Below are positions 54,682-63,833 of a stretch of DNA of 64,000 nucleotides, in pieces. Position numbers and translations under genes: made by a program. The stretch is from an uncultured Candidatus Entotheonella sp. (GTDB taxonomy: Bacteria > Tectomicrobia > Entotheonellia > Entotheonellales > Entotheonellaceae): NCBI GenBank assembly GCA_958295825.1, contig OY282375.1, positions 2,899,489 through 2,963,488 on the forward strand. The letters are read 5' to 3'. Position 1 is the first letter of the stretch. Each line of letters starts with the position of its first letter. Below the pieces are notes generated by a model, which saw nothing but the letters and a program-made list of their open reading frames with translations, had not been told where the DNA came from and made no database searches.

Positions 54682-55779
54682 TCAAGGCGGGGTAGGGGGA
54701 CAGACAGCGCCGAGAAGTCCGGTTTTCCCTCCGGCGAATGGTCCGGCTGTCCGCCGAAAGTCTGTTGTGAAGTAGTTGGCGCATTCCTCAGGTGAAAACG
54801 CCTCCAGGGCCGTGGCGTTGGCCGACTCCAGGCCGTCAACGGTGTGTGCTGCAGCCTTGCGAAGCAACGCCTTGAGCTTCGCATACGCTTGCTCAATCGG
54901 ATTGAAATCCGGTGAGTACGGCGGCAGGTACAACAGCGTGGCTCCCGACTCGCCGAGCGCTTCGCGGACCCCTTGAACTTTGTGAGCCGCAAGGTTAGCC
55001 AGCACAACGACGTCGCCGACGCGAAGACTCGGACCCAATAGGGTGCTAGAGCACTTTCGGAGCAGATTGACTTGCATCCGAAACCACGAAATTGCTGTGC
55101 TTTGCGAATTGGTCCCTCGATAATTCCATTAGATACGGAAATGCTCTAGCGTAGGCACGAAAGGCGGCGCCATCCATGACCATGGGCGCCGTGAGACCAT
55201 CCAGACGCAAGCCGCACACCAGCGTGGTGGTCTTCCAATGACCGTGTGAAACGGACGCCCGGCAACGCTTGCCGCGCGGCGAACGGCCCCGCCGCCTGGT
55301 CATGTTGGTAGTCGCTCCGGTCTCATCGATAAAGACGAGCTTGGTCGCCTCAAGGTGGGGCTGCATGGCAGTTCAGGCTTGTCGCCTTGCGGCTATGTCA
55401 TCACGCTCCTGCTCACGGGCGTGCGCCGTCTTTTTTTCAACGTGATGCCGTGGCGTCGGAAGAACTCGTGCAGGGTACTGATGGCGAAGGTCTCACCCCG
55501 CTCGCTGCGCAGGCGTTGTTGGAGTTCGGCGAGGGTGACGTCGGGCGTCTGGTGTATGGCAGCCCTAAGAAAGTCGGCCTGTGCTTCGATGCGCCTGGAG
55601 CGACGGTCGCCGCCACAGGGTTTTGCCTGGGTGCGTCCGGTGCTGAGGTAGGCCTGCATCCACCTGACGGCGCTGGCGGCACTGATACCGAATCGTTTGG
55701 CGGCGGCGTTTCGTGACAGGCCGCTTTCGACGGCTCGGATGACGCGCAGTCGGAGGTCTTGGGACAGGTAAGCTGCCAT
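54682..55779 (-). pseudogene. IS630-family transposase, broken into three frames
   Basis: The N-terminal HTH part runs from ATG 55779 (MAAYLSQDLRLRVIRAVESG, then GDRRSRRIEAQADFL). The DDE core follows in another frame (KLVFIDETGATTNM, then WKTTTLVCGLRLDG), then a third (VGDVVVLANLAAHKVQ, LPPYSPDFNPIEQAYAKLK, EECANYF). The core is split by a ~100-bp MITE-like insert at about 55047-55148. The first Asp is in FIDETG and the second expected DN reads AN. Inactive. Confidence 0.85.
55047..55148. mobile_element. MITE-like ~100-bp element inserted in IS630 transposase
   Basis: Ends TAGAGCACTTTCGG (55047-55060) and ACGGAAATGCTCTA (55135-55148) are imperfect inverted repeats (11 of 14). The insert interrupts the codons between YARA and VGDVVVLANL of the transposase. 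TA at both ends can be read as the target duplication of a Tc1/IS630-type MITE. A related end, CCGAAATTGCTCTAG, occurs at about 55849-55863. No coding potential. Confidence 0.68.
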
Positions 55780-55866
55780 GGTTGGAGGTCTCCTGTGGGA
55801 AAGCGGTAGGAAAGACGACTCAAGCTAGCCCATGATAGTACAACTAGAACCGAAATTGCTCTAGAC

Positions 55867-56460
55867 TCAGGACTCATAACCAGAAGATAACCGTGGCGGC
55901 AAGACAGATGGCGCTGTAGAAGGTGTGTGCACAGCGACCATATCGCGTGGCGATGCGGCGCCAATCCTTGAGCCGGCCGAACAGGCGCTCGATGAGGTGG
56001 CGGCGCTTGTAAAGACCGTGGTCGTAGACAATCGGCTCTTTACGGTTGGCGCGGCCTGGAATACAGGACTTGACGCCACGTTCGGCAAGGGCCTCGCGCA
56101 ACCTGTCGCTGTCATAGCCCCTGTCGGCAATCAGGACAAAGGCTTCCGGCAGAGCCGACAACACCGTGTCAGCCCCCCGGTAGTCGCTGACCTGCCGTCA
56201 CATGAGGGTGCCGGTGGCGGTACTTTCAGCAGCCAGGGCTTGGAAGATACGGTCGAAGACCCCGGCCCTGCTCCAGCGCACGAAGCGGTTGTAGAGGGTC
56301 TTGTGCAGACCGTAGCCGGCGGGCGCGTCGCGCCACCTCAGCCCGTATCGGATGACGTGGATGATGCCGCTGATGACTTTTCGGTCATCGACCCGTGGGA
56401 CGCCACGCACCTTGTTCGGCAGCAGGGGTTGAAGTCGGGCAAACTGAGCGTCGGATAGCT
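55867..56460 (-). pseudogene. IS5-family transposase with internal deletion
   Basis: The N-terminal half (MRGVPRVDDRKVISGIIHVI, RWRDAPAGYGLHKTLYNRF) stops at TLM, and the C-terminal half (YRGADTVLSALPEAFVLIAD, RRHLIERLFGRLKDWRRIA) resumes with about 40 residues missing between them. Ends carry partial GGTTATGAGTCCTGAG-type terminal repeats shared with the fragment at 57397-57537. Confidence 0.8.
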
Positions 56461-56628
56461 AGAAGTCGTGTTCGGGCATGAGGAACCTCCTGATGGAGTC
56501 AGAGTCTTGAATCCTGCATGCCCAAGGATGAGTCTTTTATAGGTCCTGAGCCTAGAAGTGGTTTCATAACTTAGCTTGCGATCAGGCCTCCTTTCGGCAT
56601 GTAATCAATCCCTGAAAGGAATCTGATT

Positions 56629-57349
56629 ATGAACCGACATCAGAGTGAATTAAGTGATGAGCAGGGGAAAAAATCGCTCCCTTCCTGCCCGAACCCCAAG
56701 CCTCGCCTTGGGGTGGACCCAAACCGATCCCCAATCGTCCCGGTTTCGAGTGCATCTTGTGGGTCCTTTGCAGCGGCGCACGCTGCAAAGACCTGTCCGC
56801 TTCCTGTCCCTCGCCCCAGCACCTGTTGGCGCCGTCTGCACGCCTGGGAAGATCAGCAGGTCTGGCTGACGGCATGGCGCGCCTTCATCGGGCACCTCGA
56901 TCGCCAAGGGCAACTGGATTGGGCCGAAACCTTTGCCGATGGCAGCTTTACCCCGGCCAAAAAAGGGGCCTTGTGTCGGCGTCACCAAGAAGGGCCAGGG
57001 CACGAAGTGGATGGGGGTGGCAGACGGCCAAAGTGTTGCTTTGGGAACCCTCCTGGTATCGGCGTCCCCGGCTGAGGTGACCTTGATTGAGCGCACCCTG
57101 GCGCGGGTATCGGCGCCATGCCGGGGTCGACCACGGCAGAAGCCCGACCGTCTCATTGATGACAAGGCGGCAGAAGACGCCGACGCCCTTCGCAAGCGTC
57201 TGCGGGCTCGGGGCAGCGACCGTTTTCTTGGTTGGGCAATTTTCGTCGTTTGGTGGTGCGTTGGGCCCGTCCTATTGAGCTCTATCGCGGTTTCTTTCCT
57301 ATCGCGTGTATGCTGATAACGCTGAACAAGCTTCTCAATGGCTTCTAAC
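56629..57349 (+). pseudogene. Second IS5-group transposase relic (IS427/IS1182-like)
   Basis: Across frames the plus strand gives PSPSTCWRRLHAWEDQQVWL, RQGQLDWAETFADGSFTPAK, VSASPAEVTLIERTLARVSA, RGRPRQKPDRLIDDKAAEDA and finally WLGNFRRLVVRWARPIELYR. The catalytic Glu region (RYR-WxVERTF) is deleted and several frameshifts separate the pieces. Inactive. Confidence 0.78.
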
Positions 57350-57396
57350 TCATTTGCTTGCGACTATTCTCAGATAGTTATGAAACTGCCTCAAGC

Positions 57397-57537
57397 AGCG
57401 CAATCTCATTGAGCGCATGTTTGGCAGGCTCAAAGATTGGCGCCGTATCGCCACCCGGTATGACCGCTGTACGCATACGTTCTTCAGTGCCATCTGCATA
57501 GCTGCCACGGTTAGTTTCTGGTTATGAGTCCTGAGCC
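57397..57537 (+). mobile_element. IS5-family C-terminal fragment and terminal repeat
   Basis: Encodes NLIERMFGRLKDWRRIATRY and HTFFSAICIAATVSFWL followed by GGTTATGAGTCCTGAGCC, the same end as the IS5 relic at 55867-56460 but in opposite orientation. It abuts the truncated glycosyltransferase gene at about 57540 and replaces its C-terminal coding part. Confidence 0.75.
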
Positions 57538-59140
57538 TAATGAACCTTCAAAGAGCACCCCATCTTCAAAGCCCTTTCTCATATGGCTGGTGAGGTTGGC
57601 AAAGTGAGTTATCCCGAATTCTCGATAGAGGGGAATGAATTTTTCATCCCAGCCGGCGTATCCGTCTCTCGCCACGTTCGTTGCGTGAAAATAGTCGTAG
57701 GAGTTGACCAGACCATCCAGGTTCACCACCGGAAAGCGCGAGAAATACCCTATGACGCCGGCGTCCCACGACCCGACCACGCTGTCCTCGGGAAGCACGC
57801 GATTCATAAGCTGCGTACCCCCCCAAAAGGCTTCAGCCCACTGGTCGGCAGTTCTGGTTGAGGCATTACTCGCTTCAACCCACCGGAATGGATAGGTGAA
57901 ATCCACCTTTGCAAGCAGGAAGACCGTGCCGACGACGGCAATGCCCAGGCACAGAATATTGGCCGCACGGTGCGATCGCGGCCCGATGAAGTGGCGAATG
58001 AAGTGAATGGCGACATAACATCGCACTGGAATGATCAGTGCCGTCATCAGGTACGCCGGGACGAAATACCAAGGAAAGATCCTCTGGAAAAAGGGAAGCA
58101 CGGTGAGGACGGTCTGCGCGAACTTGGCCAGATGCCCGACCGCCAAACCGGACACGCCCGCCAGGAATGCCAGCAGAAGCCAATCTTTTGGGCTGCGGGA
58201 GCGGCGGGCGAACCACCAGACCAACAAGAGGTAGGTGCAGACCTCCAGCGCAACCGGCAATCCGAACCAAAAGACATCGATCTGCAATGCCTCCTGGAAG
58301 TTCCGGATCAGGCTATATCCGCCTTCGTACTGCCACCCGACCTGCGACCAGGCAGCCTTGGTCGGCGCCACTCACCGGCACGATGCCGCCGAACACGAGC
58401 TTGTTATAGGCGAAGTACACCAGGATGCCGGCGCCGGCGGCGAGGAACGGGACGACCGCCTTGACGGAGAGCGCAGAACGAACCCGCTCTCCGAGTGGCG
58501 CGCCGGGCGCTCGCTCCTGCCACGACCACTCGATCAGGCACAGCGCGGCGGTTGCCGCCAAGGATATGGCGATGTACTCCAGGCGCACCCAAGGCAGGGC
58601 GAAAGCTATCGCGGCCAGCGGCCATTGCCACCGAGCCGGGCTTCGCGCAAAGAGACAGGCGGTCAGAATAAACAGGCCCAGCATGAATAGCGCCGCCGCT
58701 GCTTCCATCCCTAGAATCAGCCCGTGCTGCTGGTAAAGTACCGGCAGGGCGGCGAACATCAGATACCACGGCATGCGCGCCAGTCGGGCGGCCGCGGTGA
58801 CGAGCGCCACACCACCGGCAACCAGCATGATCTCGAACGCCTTGATGCCGAACAGCGCGGCTTCCTTGTCGAATACCCAGTAGAACGGCGTGATCAGAAA
58901 CAGCCAGATCGGGTGGTAGCCGTTGGTGCGCGTGATGCCGCCGTCGAAGGTGGAGAACTTGCCCTCGGCCAAGCTGAAGGCTATCTGGTAATAGTAGAAA
59001 GAGTCGTCCATGTTCATGTAGTGAAGCAGGTTGATCAGATCGAAGCGGGCGAGCATGTACCAAGCGAAGCCGGCCCCGTGGGCCAGGACGCCGCCGATGA
59101 ACAGGCCGAACAGCGCGTTGCGCAGCCGGGAGGACAGCAT
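57538..59140 (-). pseudogene. GT-C glycosyltransferase, duplicate copy, frameshifted and truncated
   Basis: Homologous along its whole length to the intact gene at 59512-61866. It starts MLSSRLRNALFGLFIGGVLA, breaks after GGIVPVSGA by insertion of one G near 58365 (GTCGGCGCC against GTCGCGCC in the intact copy), and continues TKAAWSQVGW in another frame until DGVLFEGSLG, where IS5 sequence replaces the last ~210 residues. Two independent lesions make it non-functional. Confidence 0.85.
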
Positions 59141-59326
59141 TAGCCCCCCCCCCGCATTTTCATGCCCAGACAACGGGCAGCCAGGGCGCGCCAGCGATGA
59201 TTCAGCGCGGTGTCTTTTGGTGTGGTCATTGTTGTTTCTCTCCTTTACAGGGCGAGGCGCCGCGAGAGCGTCGAGGCAAACCTGGAAGTCTCCCCGGCCG
59301 CCTCGGTTCGGACGGCATTGAAGGCG

Positions 59327-59515
59327 TCACGTTGGGGGATAGCCTTGGCGCACCCGTTCCGGCGCGCAGCAGGCGTCCTTGGCGAGATAGACGCGACCGC
59401 CGTGCGCATGGGTGATCGCGTCGAGCGCCTCGAGCAGCGCCAGCGTGTGCACGATGGCGCGGCCGATGTCCGAGGTGGCGCCGATCACCAGCGCTGTTTC
59501 GACCCCGCCGTTCAC
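59327..59515 (-). pseudogene. Chimera of a DprE2-like SDR start and a DprE1-like oxidase end
   Basis: The 62-residue frame starts 4 bp inside the end of the glycosyltransferase gene. Its first ~22 residues (ETALVIGATSDIGRAIV) are the nucleotide-binding start of a DprE2-type SDR. The remaining residues (LLEALDAITHAHGGRVYLAKDA, split here at 20) are the C-terminal substrate loop of a DprE1-type FAD oxidase. A deletion has fused the ends of two adjacent genes and removed both catalytic bodies. Confidence 0.6.
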
Positions 59516-61866
59516 GGTGCGGTGTTCCCGTCACCCGCCGGCTCGACAACATCGAAACTGCCCTTCCAGGTCTGCCCCTCGCCGGTGAATTGGCCGGTGC
59601 GGACCGCGGCGATGGCGTAATCACGCACGGGCAGCTCCCGCCTCGCTACGCAGACTCCTCCCTCGATGAGACGGTAGGCCCTGAAAGCGAAGTCCAGGTT
59701 GTCGAAGCCGTGCTGCTTGCGATGGCTGGGGAGGTCGTTCACGTCAACCGGGTCCAGGTGGAGGAAGAATGTTGGTTCAGTGTCCTCCGGGGTGCACTGC
59801 TCCTTCGCGTAGATAAGGCTGTTCTCGATGAGATACACATCCCAATCGGAGCGGATTACCGGCGGGTTGCCACCCGTCAGACGAATCAGATAATCGCTTA
59901 CTGGTATTGTCTCGAACCGAACCGGACTCGACATGGCGTGAGGCAGAACGGCGGCGGTTACGCACAACCCCGTTTGCGTTTGCGTCCAGGCGTTGGCGGC
60001 CGTTCCATCCCGTGGTCCGGCCCAGTGCCACACGACCAGTTCATTCGGATCGCATTCCCTGGCGAAGGTCTGTACCAGCCGCCCGTCAACAAGGAGCCCG
60101 GCGCCGTCCGATTGATAGTCGAAGTGCGGCTCCATTCTCTTCCAGATCCAAGCGGCGGTATCGTCATCTTCCGGCGGGTCGACGGAAACTAGAGTGAACA
60201 CCTTTTTTCCATATTTTCTAGGGGAGCTTAGTGAACCTTCAAAGAGCACCCCATCTTCAAAGCCCTTTCGTACATGGCTGGTGAGGTTGGCAAAGTGAGT
60301 TATCCCAAATTCTCGATAGAGGGGAATGAATTTTTCATCCCAGACGGCGTATCCGTCTCTCGCCACGTTCGTTGCGTGAAAATAGTCGTAGGAGTTGATC
60401 AGACCATCCAGGTTCACCACCGGAAAGCGCGAGAAATACCCTATGACGCCGGCGTCCCATGACCCGACCACGCTGTCCTCGGGAAGCACGCGATTCATAA
60501 GCTGCGTACCCCCATAGACGGCTTCAGCCCACTGGTCGGCAGTTCTGGCTGAGTCTCTACTCACTTCAACCCGCTGGAATGGATAGGTGAAATCCGCCTT
60601 TGCAAGCAGGAAGACCGCGCCGACGACGGCAATGCCCAGGCACAGAATATTGGCCGCACGGTGCGATCGCGGCCCGATGAAGTGGCGAATGAAGTGAATG
60701 GCGACATAACATCGCACTGGAATGATCAGTGCCGTCATCAGGTACGCCGGGACGAAATACCAAGCATATGCTCCCTGGAAATCAGGATGCACGGTGAGGA
60801 CGGTCTGCGCGAACTTGGCCAGATGGCCGACAGCCAAGCCGGACACGCCCGCCAGGAAGGCCAGCAGAAGCCCGTCCTCCCGGTTGTGGGACCGGCGGGT
60901 GAACCACCAAACCAGCAGGAACAAGGCGCAAGCCTCCAGCGCAACCCGCAGTTCGAGGTCGAAGACGTCGATCTGCAAGGTGTCCAGAAGGTTCTGCGTC
61001 AGGCTGTATCCACCTTCCCGCTCCCACAAAACCTGCGACCAGGCAGCCTTGGTCGCGCCACTCACTGGCACGATGCCGCCGAACACGAGCTTGTTATAGG
61101 CGAAGTACACCAGGATGCCGGCGCCGGCGGCGAGGAACGGGACGATCGCCGTGACGGAGAGTGCGGAACGAGCCCGTTCTCCGAGCAGCGCGCCGGGCGC
61201 TCGCTCCTGCCTCGACCACTCGACGAGGCACAGCGCTCCTGTCGCCGCCAGCGATATGGCGATGTACTCCAGGCGCACCCAGGGCAGGGCAAAGGCGACC
61301 GCGGCCAGCGGCCACTTCCACCGCGACGGGCTTTGCGCAAAGAGACAGGCGGTCAGAATAAACAGGCCCAGCATGAATAGCGCCGCCGCTGCTTCCATCC
61401 CTAGAATCAGCCCGTGCTGCTGGTAAAGTACCGGCAAGGCGGCGAACATCAGAACCCACGGCATGCGCGCCAGCCGGGCGGCCGCGGTGACGAGCGCCAC
61501 ACCACCGGCAACCAGCATGATCTCGAACGCCTTGATGCCGAACAGCGCGGCTTCCTTGTCGAATACCCAGTAGAACGGCGTGATCAGAAACAGCCAGATC
61601 GGGTGGTAGCCGTTGGTGCGCGTGATGCCGCCGTCGAAGGTGGAGAACTTGCCCTCAGCCAGGTTGAAGGCGATCTGGAAGTAATAGAAGGCGTCGTCTT
61701 CGCTCACATCGCGGATCAGGTTGATGAGGTCGAAGCGGACGAGCATATACCAGGCGAAGCCAGCCCCGTAGGCCAGGACGCCCCCGATGAACAGGACGAA
61801 CAGCGCGTTGCGCAGCCGGGAGGACAGAGTCACCCCCTCTCCCCGCAAAATTTGCAGCACTTTCAT
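59512..61866 (-). CDS. GT-C fold membrane glycosyltransferase
   Basis: About 784 residues. The acidic luminal motif SEDDAFYYFQIA near residue 55 and FDGGITRTNGYHPIWLFLIT are typical of a GT39/GT-C-like family using polyprenyl-phosphate sugars. Roughly 11 TM helices follow to residue ~420. The C-terminal ~360 residues form an extracytoplasmic domain (VLPEDSVVGSWDAGVIGYFS, ATNVARDGYAVWDEKFIPLY). Link to DprE-like remnants suggests transfer of decaprenyl-phosphoryl arabinose or ribose, an inference. ATG 61866 chosen; a start at 61890 is possible. Confidence 0.8.
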   Translation of the reverse strand: MKVLQILRGEGVTLSSRLRNALFVLFIGGVLAYGAGFAWYMLVRFDLINLIRDVSEDDAFYYFQIAFNLAEGKFSTFDGGITRTNGYHPIWLFLITPFYWVFDKEAALFGIKAFEIMLVAGGVALVTAAARLARMPWVLMFAALPVLYQQHGLILGMEAAAALFMLGLFILTACLFAQSPSRWKWPLAAVAFALPWVRLEYIAISLAATGALCLVEWSRQERAPGALLGERARSALSVTAIVPFLAAGAGILVYFAYNKLVFGGIVPVSGATKAAWSQVLWEREGGYSLTQNLLDTLQIDVFDLELRVALEACALFLLVWWFTRRSHNREDGLLLAFLAGVSGLAVGHLAKFAQTVLTVHPDFQGAYAWYFVPAYLMTALIIPVRCYVAIHFIRHFIGPRSHRAANILCLGIAVVGAVFLLAKADFTYPFQRVEVSRDSARTADQWAEAVYGGTQLMNRVLPEDSVVGSWDAGVIGYFSRFPVVNLDGLINSYDYFHATNVARDGYAVWDEKFIPLYREFGITHFANLTSHVRKGFEDGVLFEGSLSSPRKYGKKVFTLVSVDPPEDDDTAAWIWKRMEPHFDYQSDGAGLLVDGRLVQTFARECDPNELVVWHWAGPRDGTAANAWTQTQTGLCVTAAVLPHAMSSPVRFETIPVSDYLIRLTGGNPPVIRSDWDVYLIENSLIYAKEQCTPEDTEPTFFLHLDPVDVNDLPSHRKQHGFDNLDFAFRAYRLIEGGVCVARRELPVRDYAIAAVRTGQFTGEGQTWKGSFDVVEPAGDGNTAP

Positions 61867-62043
61867 AAGATCGCCCCAGTCTCCATCCAAGCCGTCCCTT
61901 CCACCTGTCCAAGACGTCGATCAAAGGCGCGTCGGGCGCCTGCCCGTTTCAGAGGCCGCGAGAATCATCAGGTCTGAGAAATTTGAATATGCGCTCGGGG
62001 ATGCGCGAAATCAGCATGCAAGCGAGAGACGCCAGCCGCAGGG

Positions 62044-63636
62044 CTACATGCCCCACACGATGACCGTTCGTCCGTCCCGGCGCACCGCGCGGCGGAACAC
62101 CTTCTCCTGCCACCGCTTGCCTTCGGTGCGGTCGAAGACGATCAGGTGGCCGACCTCGCTCCCGCACCGGTCCATGTAGCGCAGCGTCTGTTCAAGGCCC
62201 TTGCCGATGGTTCCCTCCAAGCTTTGCCGTTTTCCTTCGTGAAACACCTTGCACTCGACGACGAACTTGCTCCACAGGTCCGACGGGCCGTCGCCCTCCG
62301 GCCACAGGATCAGCAGGTCGGTACGCCCCCTGCCCAAGCCGTACTCCCGCTCGATGCGCCCGCCGCCGTTGATCACCCGCTGCAGGAACGCCTGCAGAAC
62401 GAGCTGCGGCCCCGCCTCCCGGTACTCGAACCGCTCCAGCCAGTGCTCGGAATGCACACGGAAGAACGACTGGAAGGCGGTCAGCAGTTTGTCCACGTCC
62501 AGAACGCCGCCGGCGTCCACGTACCAGGCGGCGTCCTGGTCCAGGCTGTCCTGCAAGACGTAGCCCAACTCCCGCGGCACCACCTCCGCGTAAATGGGAT
62601 TGGCGATGCGCGGCGGGGAGTCCCGGGCGACCAGGCCGAGGTCGCGGACGTAGCCGAGGTCATGGAGATGGTAGCGGGGCTCGTCGTCGCCGCTCAGTAT
62701 GGGTTCGACGACGCGCCGCACCCGTTCCTCCTCCAGCTTGTGGGCGAGTTGGTCGAGGTGGGTGCGCCGGCTCAGGATCAGCCGCTCGCGGGCGTCCAGG
62801 ACGGCGGTGGCGGTAACGGCGCGTGAGCGGTCGCGGCCGGCCGCGTTGTCAAAGCAGGCGTCGGCACAGAGCGCGTTGACCAGCCAGGGCTGACCTTGCG
62901 TCTGCGTCCAGACCATCTTCAGGGCTTCCGGGGTGAACACTTGCCCGGTCTCGGCAGTGTGCTGCGCCAGCAGCGCGCGCGTTTCGGCCTCGGTGAACTC
63001 GCCGAGGCGCAACGACCTGGCCGCCACGTTGAAGGGGCTACCACCGGCGATCATCTCCCCCGAGCCGGAGCGGATGCGGTAGTCCTGGATGTCGCGCACC
63101 CCGCACAGCACCACGCTTTGCGGAAAGCCCTCGGGCCGTTGCTCGTAGCCGGCGCGCAACTGCCGGAGCACCGACAGCAGCGTGTCGCCGACGAGGGAAT
63201 CGATCTCGTCAACCAGCAGCACCAGCGGTTTGGGGTCGGCTAGGCTCCAGCGCGTCAACGCTTCGCTAAGGGCGTCGTCGGGGCCGGATTCCGCCAAGAT
63301 ATCAGGCCAAGCGTTGTGGAGGAACTCGTCGCCCAGCAAACGCGCCCGAGAAGCCAGGCGGCTCAGAATGGCGCGTATGGCGCGCGCCGTATCCTCACGC
63401 GCCGCTTGGCCGATCTCGACGTTTGTATGTACGCACCGGAAGTCGCTGCCGCGGTTCAACAGGTCGCACAGCGCGATGAGGGCGGAGGTCTTGCCGGTCT
63501 GACGGGGCGCGTGCAGCACGAAGTACCGTTTGTTCCGGATCATGTCCAGGATCTGGTCGAGGTCCACCCGTTCCAGCGGCGGAACGTGGTAATGGTCTTC
63601 GGGGCGGATGGGGCCTTCCGTGTTAAATCTGCGCAT
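62044..63636 (-). CDS. AAA ATPase with C-terminal PD-(D/E)xK nuclease-like domain
   Basis: A 530-residue protein. The N-terminal STAND-like ATPase has Walker A APRQTGKTS (about residues 40-48) and Walker B LVLLVDEIDSL, with a helical/winged-helix middle (YAEVVPRELGYVLQ). The C-terminus has GLGRGRTDLLILWPEGDG and KFVVECKVFHEG, Asp and Glu-Cys-Lys of a PD-(D/E)xK fold. Resembles the widespread AAA-ATPase-like/DUF1703-type proteins of mobile DNA. Function unknown; defence or transposon-related roles are possible. ATG 63636 chosen. Confidence 0.8.
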   Translation of the reverse strand: MRRFNTEGPIRPEDHYHVPPLERVDLDQILDMIRNKRYFVLHAPRQTGKTSALIALCDLLNRGSDFRCVHTNVEIGQAAREDTARAIRAILSRLASRARLLGDEFLHNAWPDILAESGPDDALSEALTRWSLADPKPLVLLVDEIDSLVGDTLLSVLRQLRAGYEQRPEGFPQSVVLCGVRDIQDYRIRSGSGEMIAGGSPFNVAARSLRLGEFTEAETRALLAQHTAETGQVFTPEALKMVWTQTQGQPWLVNALCADACFDNAAGRDRSRAVTATAVLDARERLILSRRTHLDQLAHKLEEERVRRVVEPILSGDDEPRYHLHDLGYVRDLGLVARDSPPRIANPIYAEVVPRELGYVLQDSLDQDAAWYVDAGGVLDVDKLLTAFQSFFRVHSEHWLERFEYREAGPQLVLQAFLQRVINGGGRIEREYGLGRGRTDLLILWPEGDGPSDLWSKFVVECKVFHEGKRQSLEGTIGKGLEQTLRYMDRCGSEVGHLIVFDRTEGKRWQEKVFRRAVRRDGRTVIVWGM

Positions 63637-63833
63637 AGGCTGAATATACACCCCGGCGGTGCGGCCTCGCTACCCGGCCCGGCCATGGACGCCCAACGCC
63701 CGGCCGCGCTCTCTGGGGGGCTGCCCCAGGGTAATGGCTTTCGCCTCCCGCTGTGGGGTGGGCGACGGCTGGTGGCGGTGTTTCCGGAAATCAAAGTCGA
63801 AGTCGTCAAAACCGAATTCCCTGTGGCTTCTTC

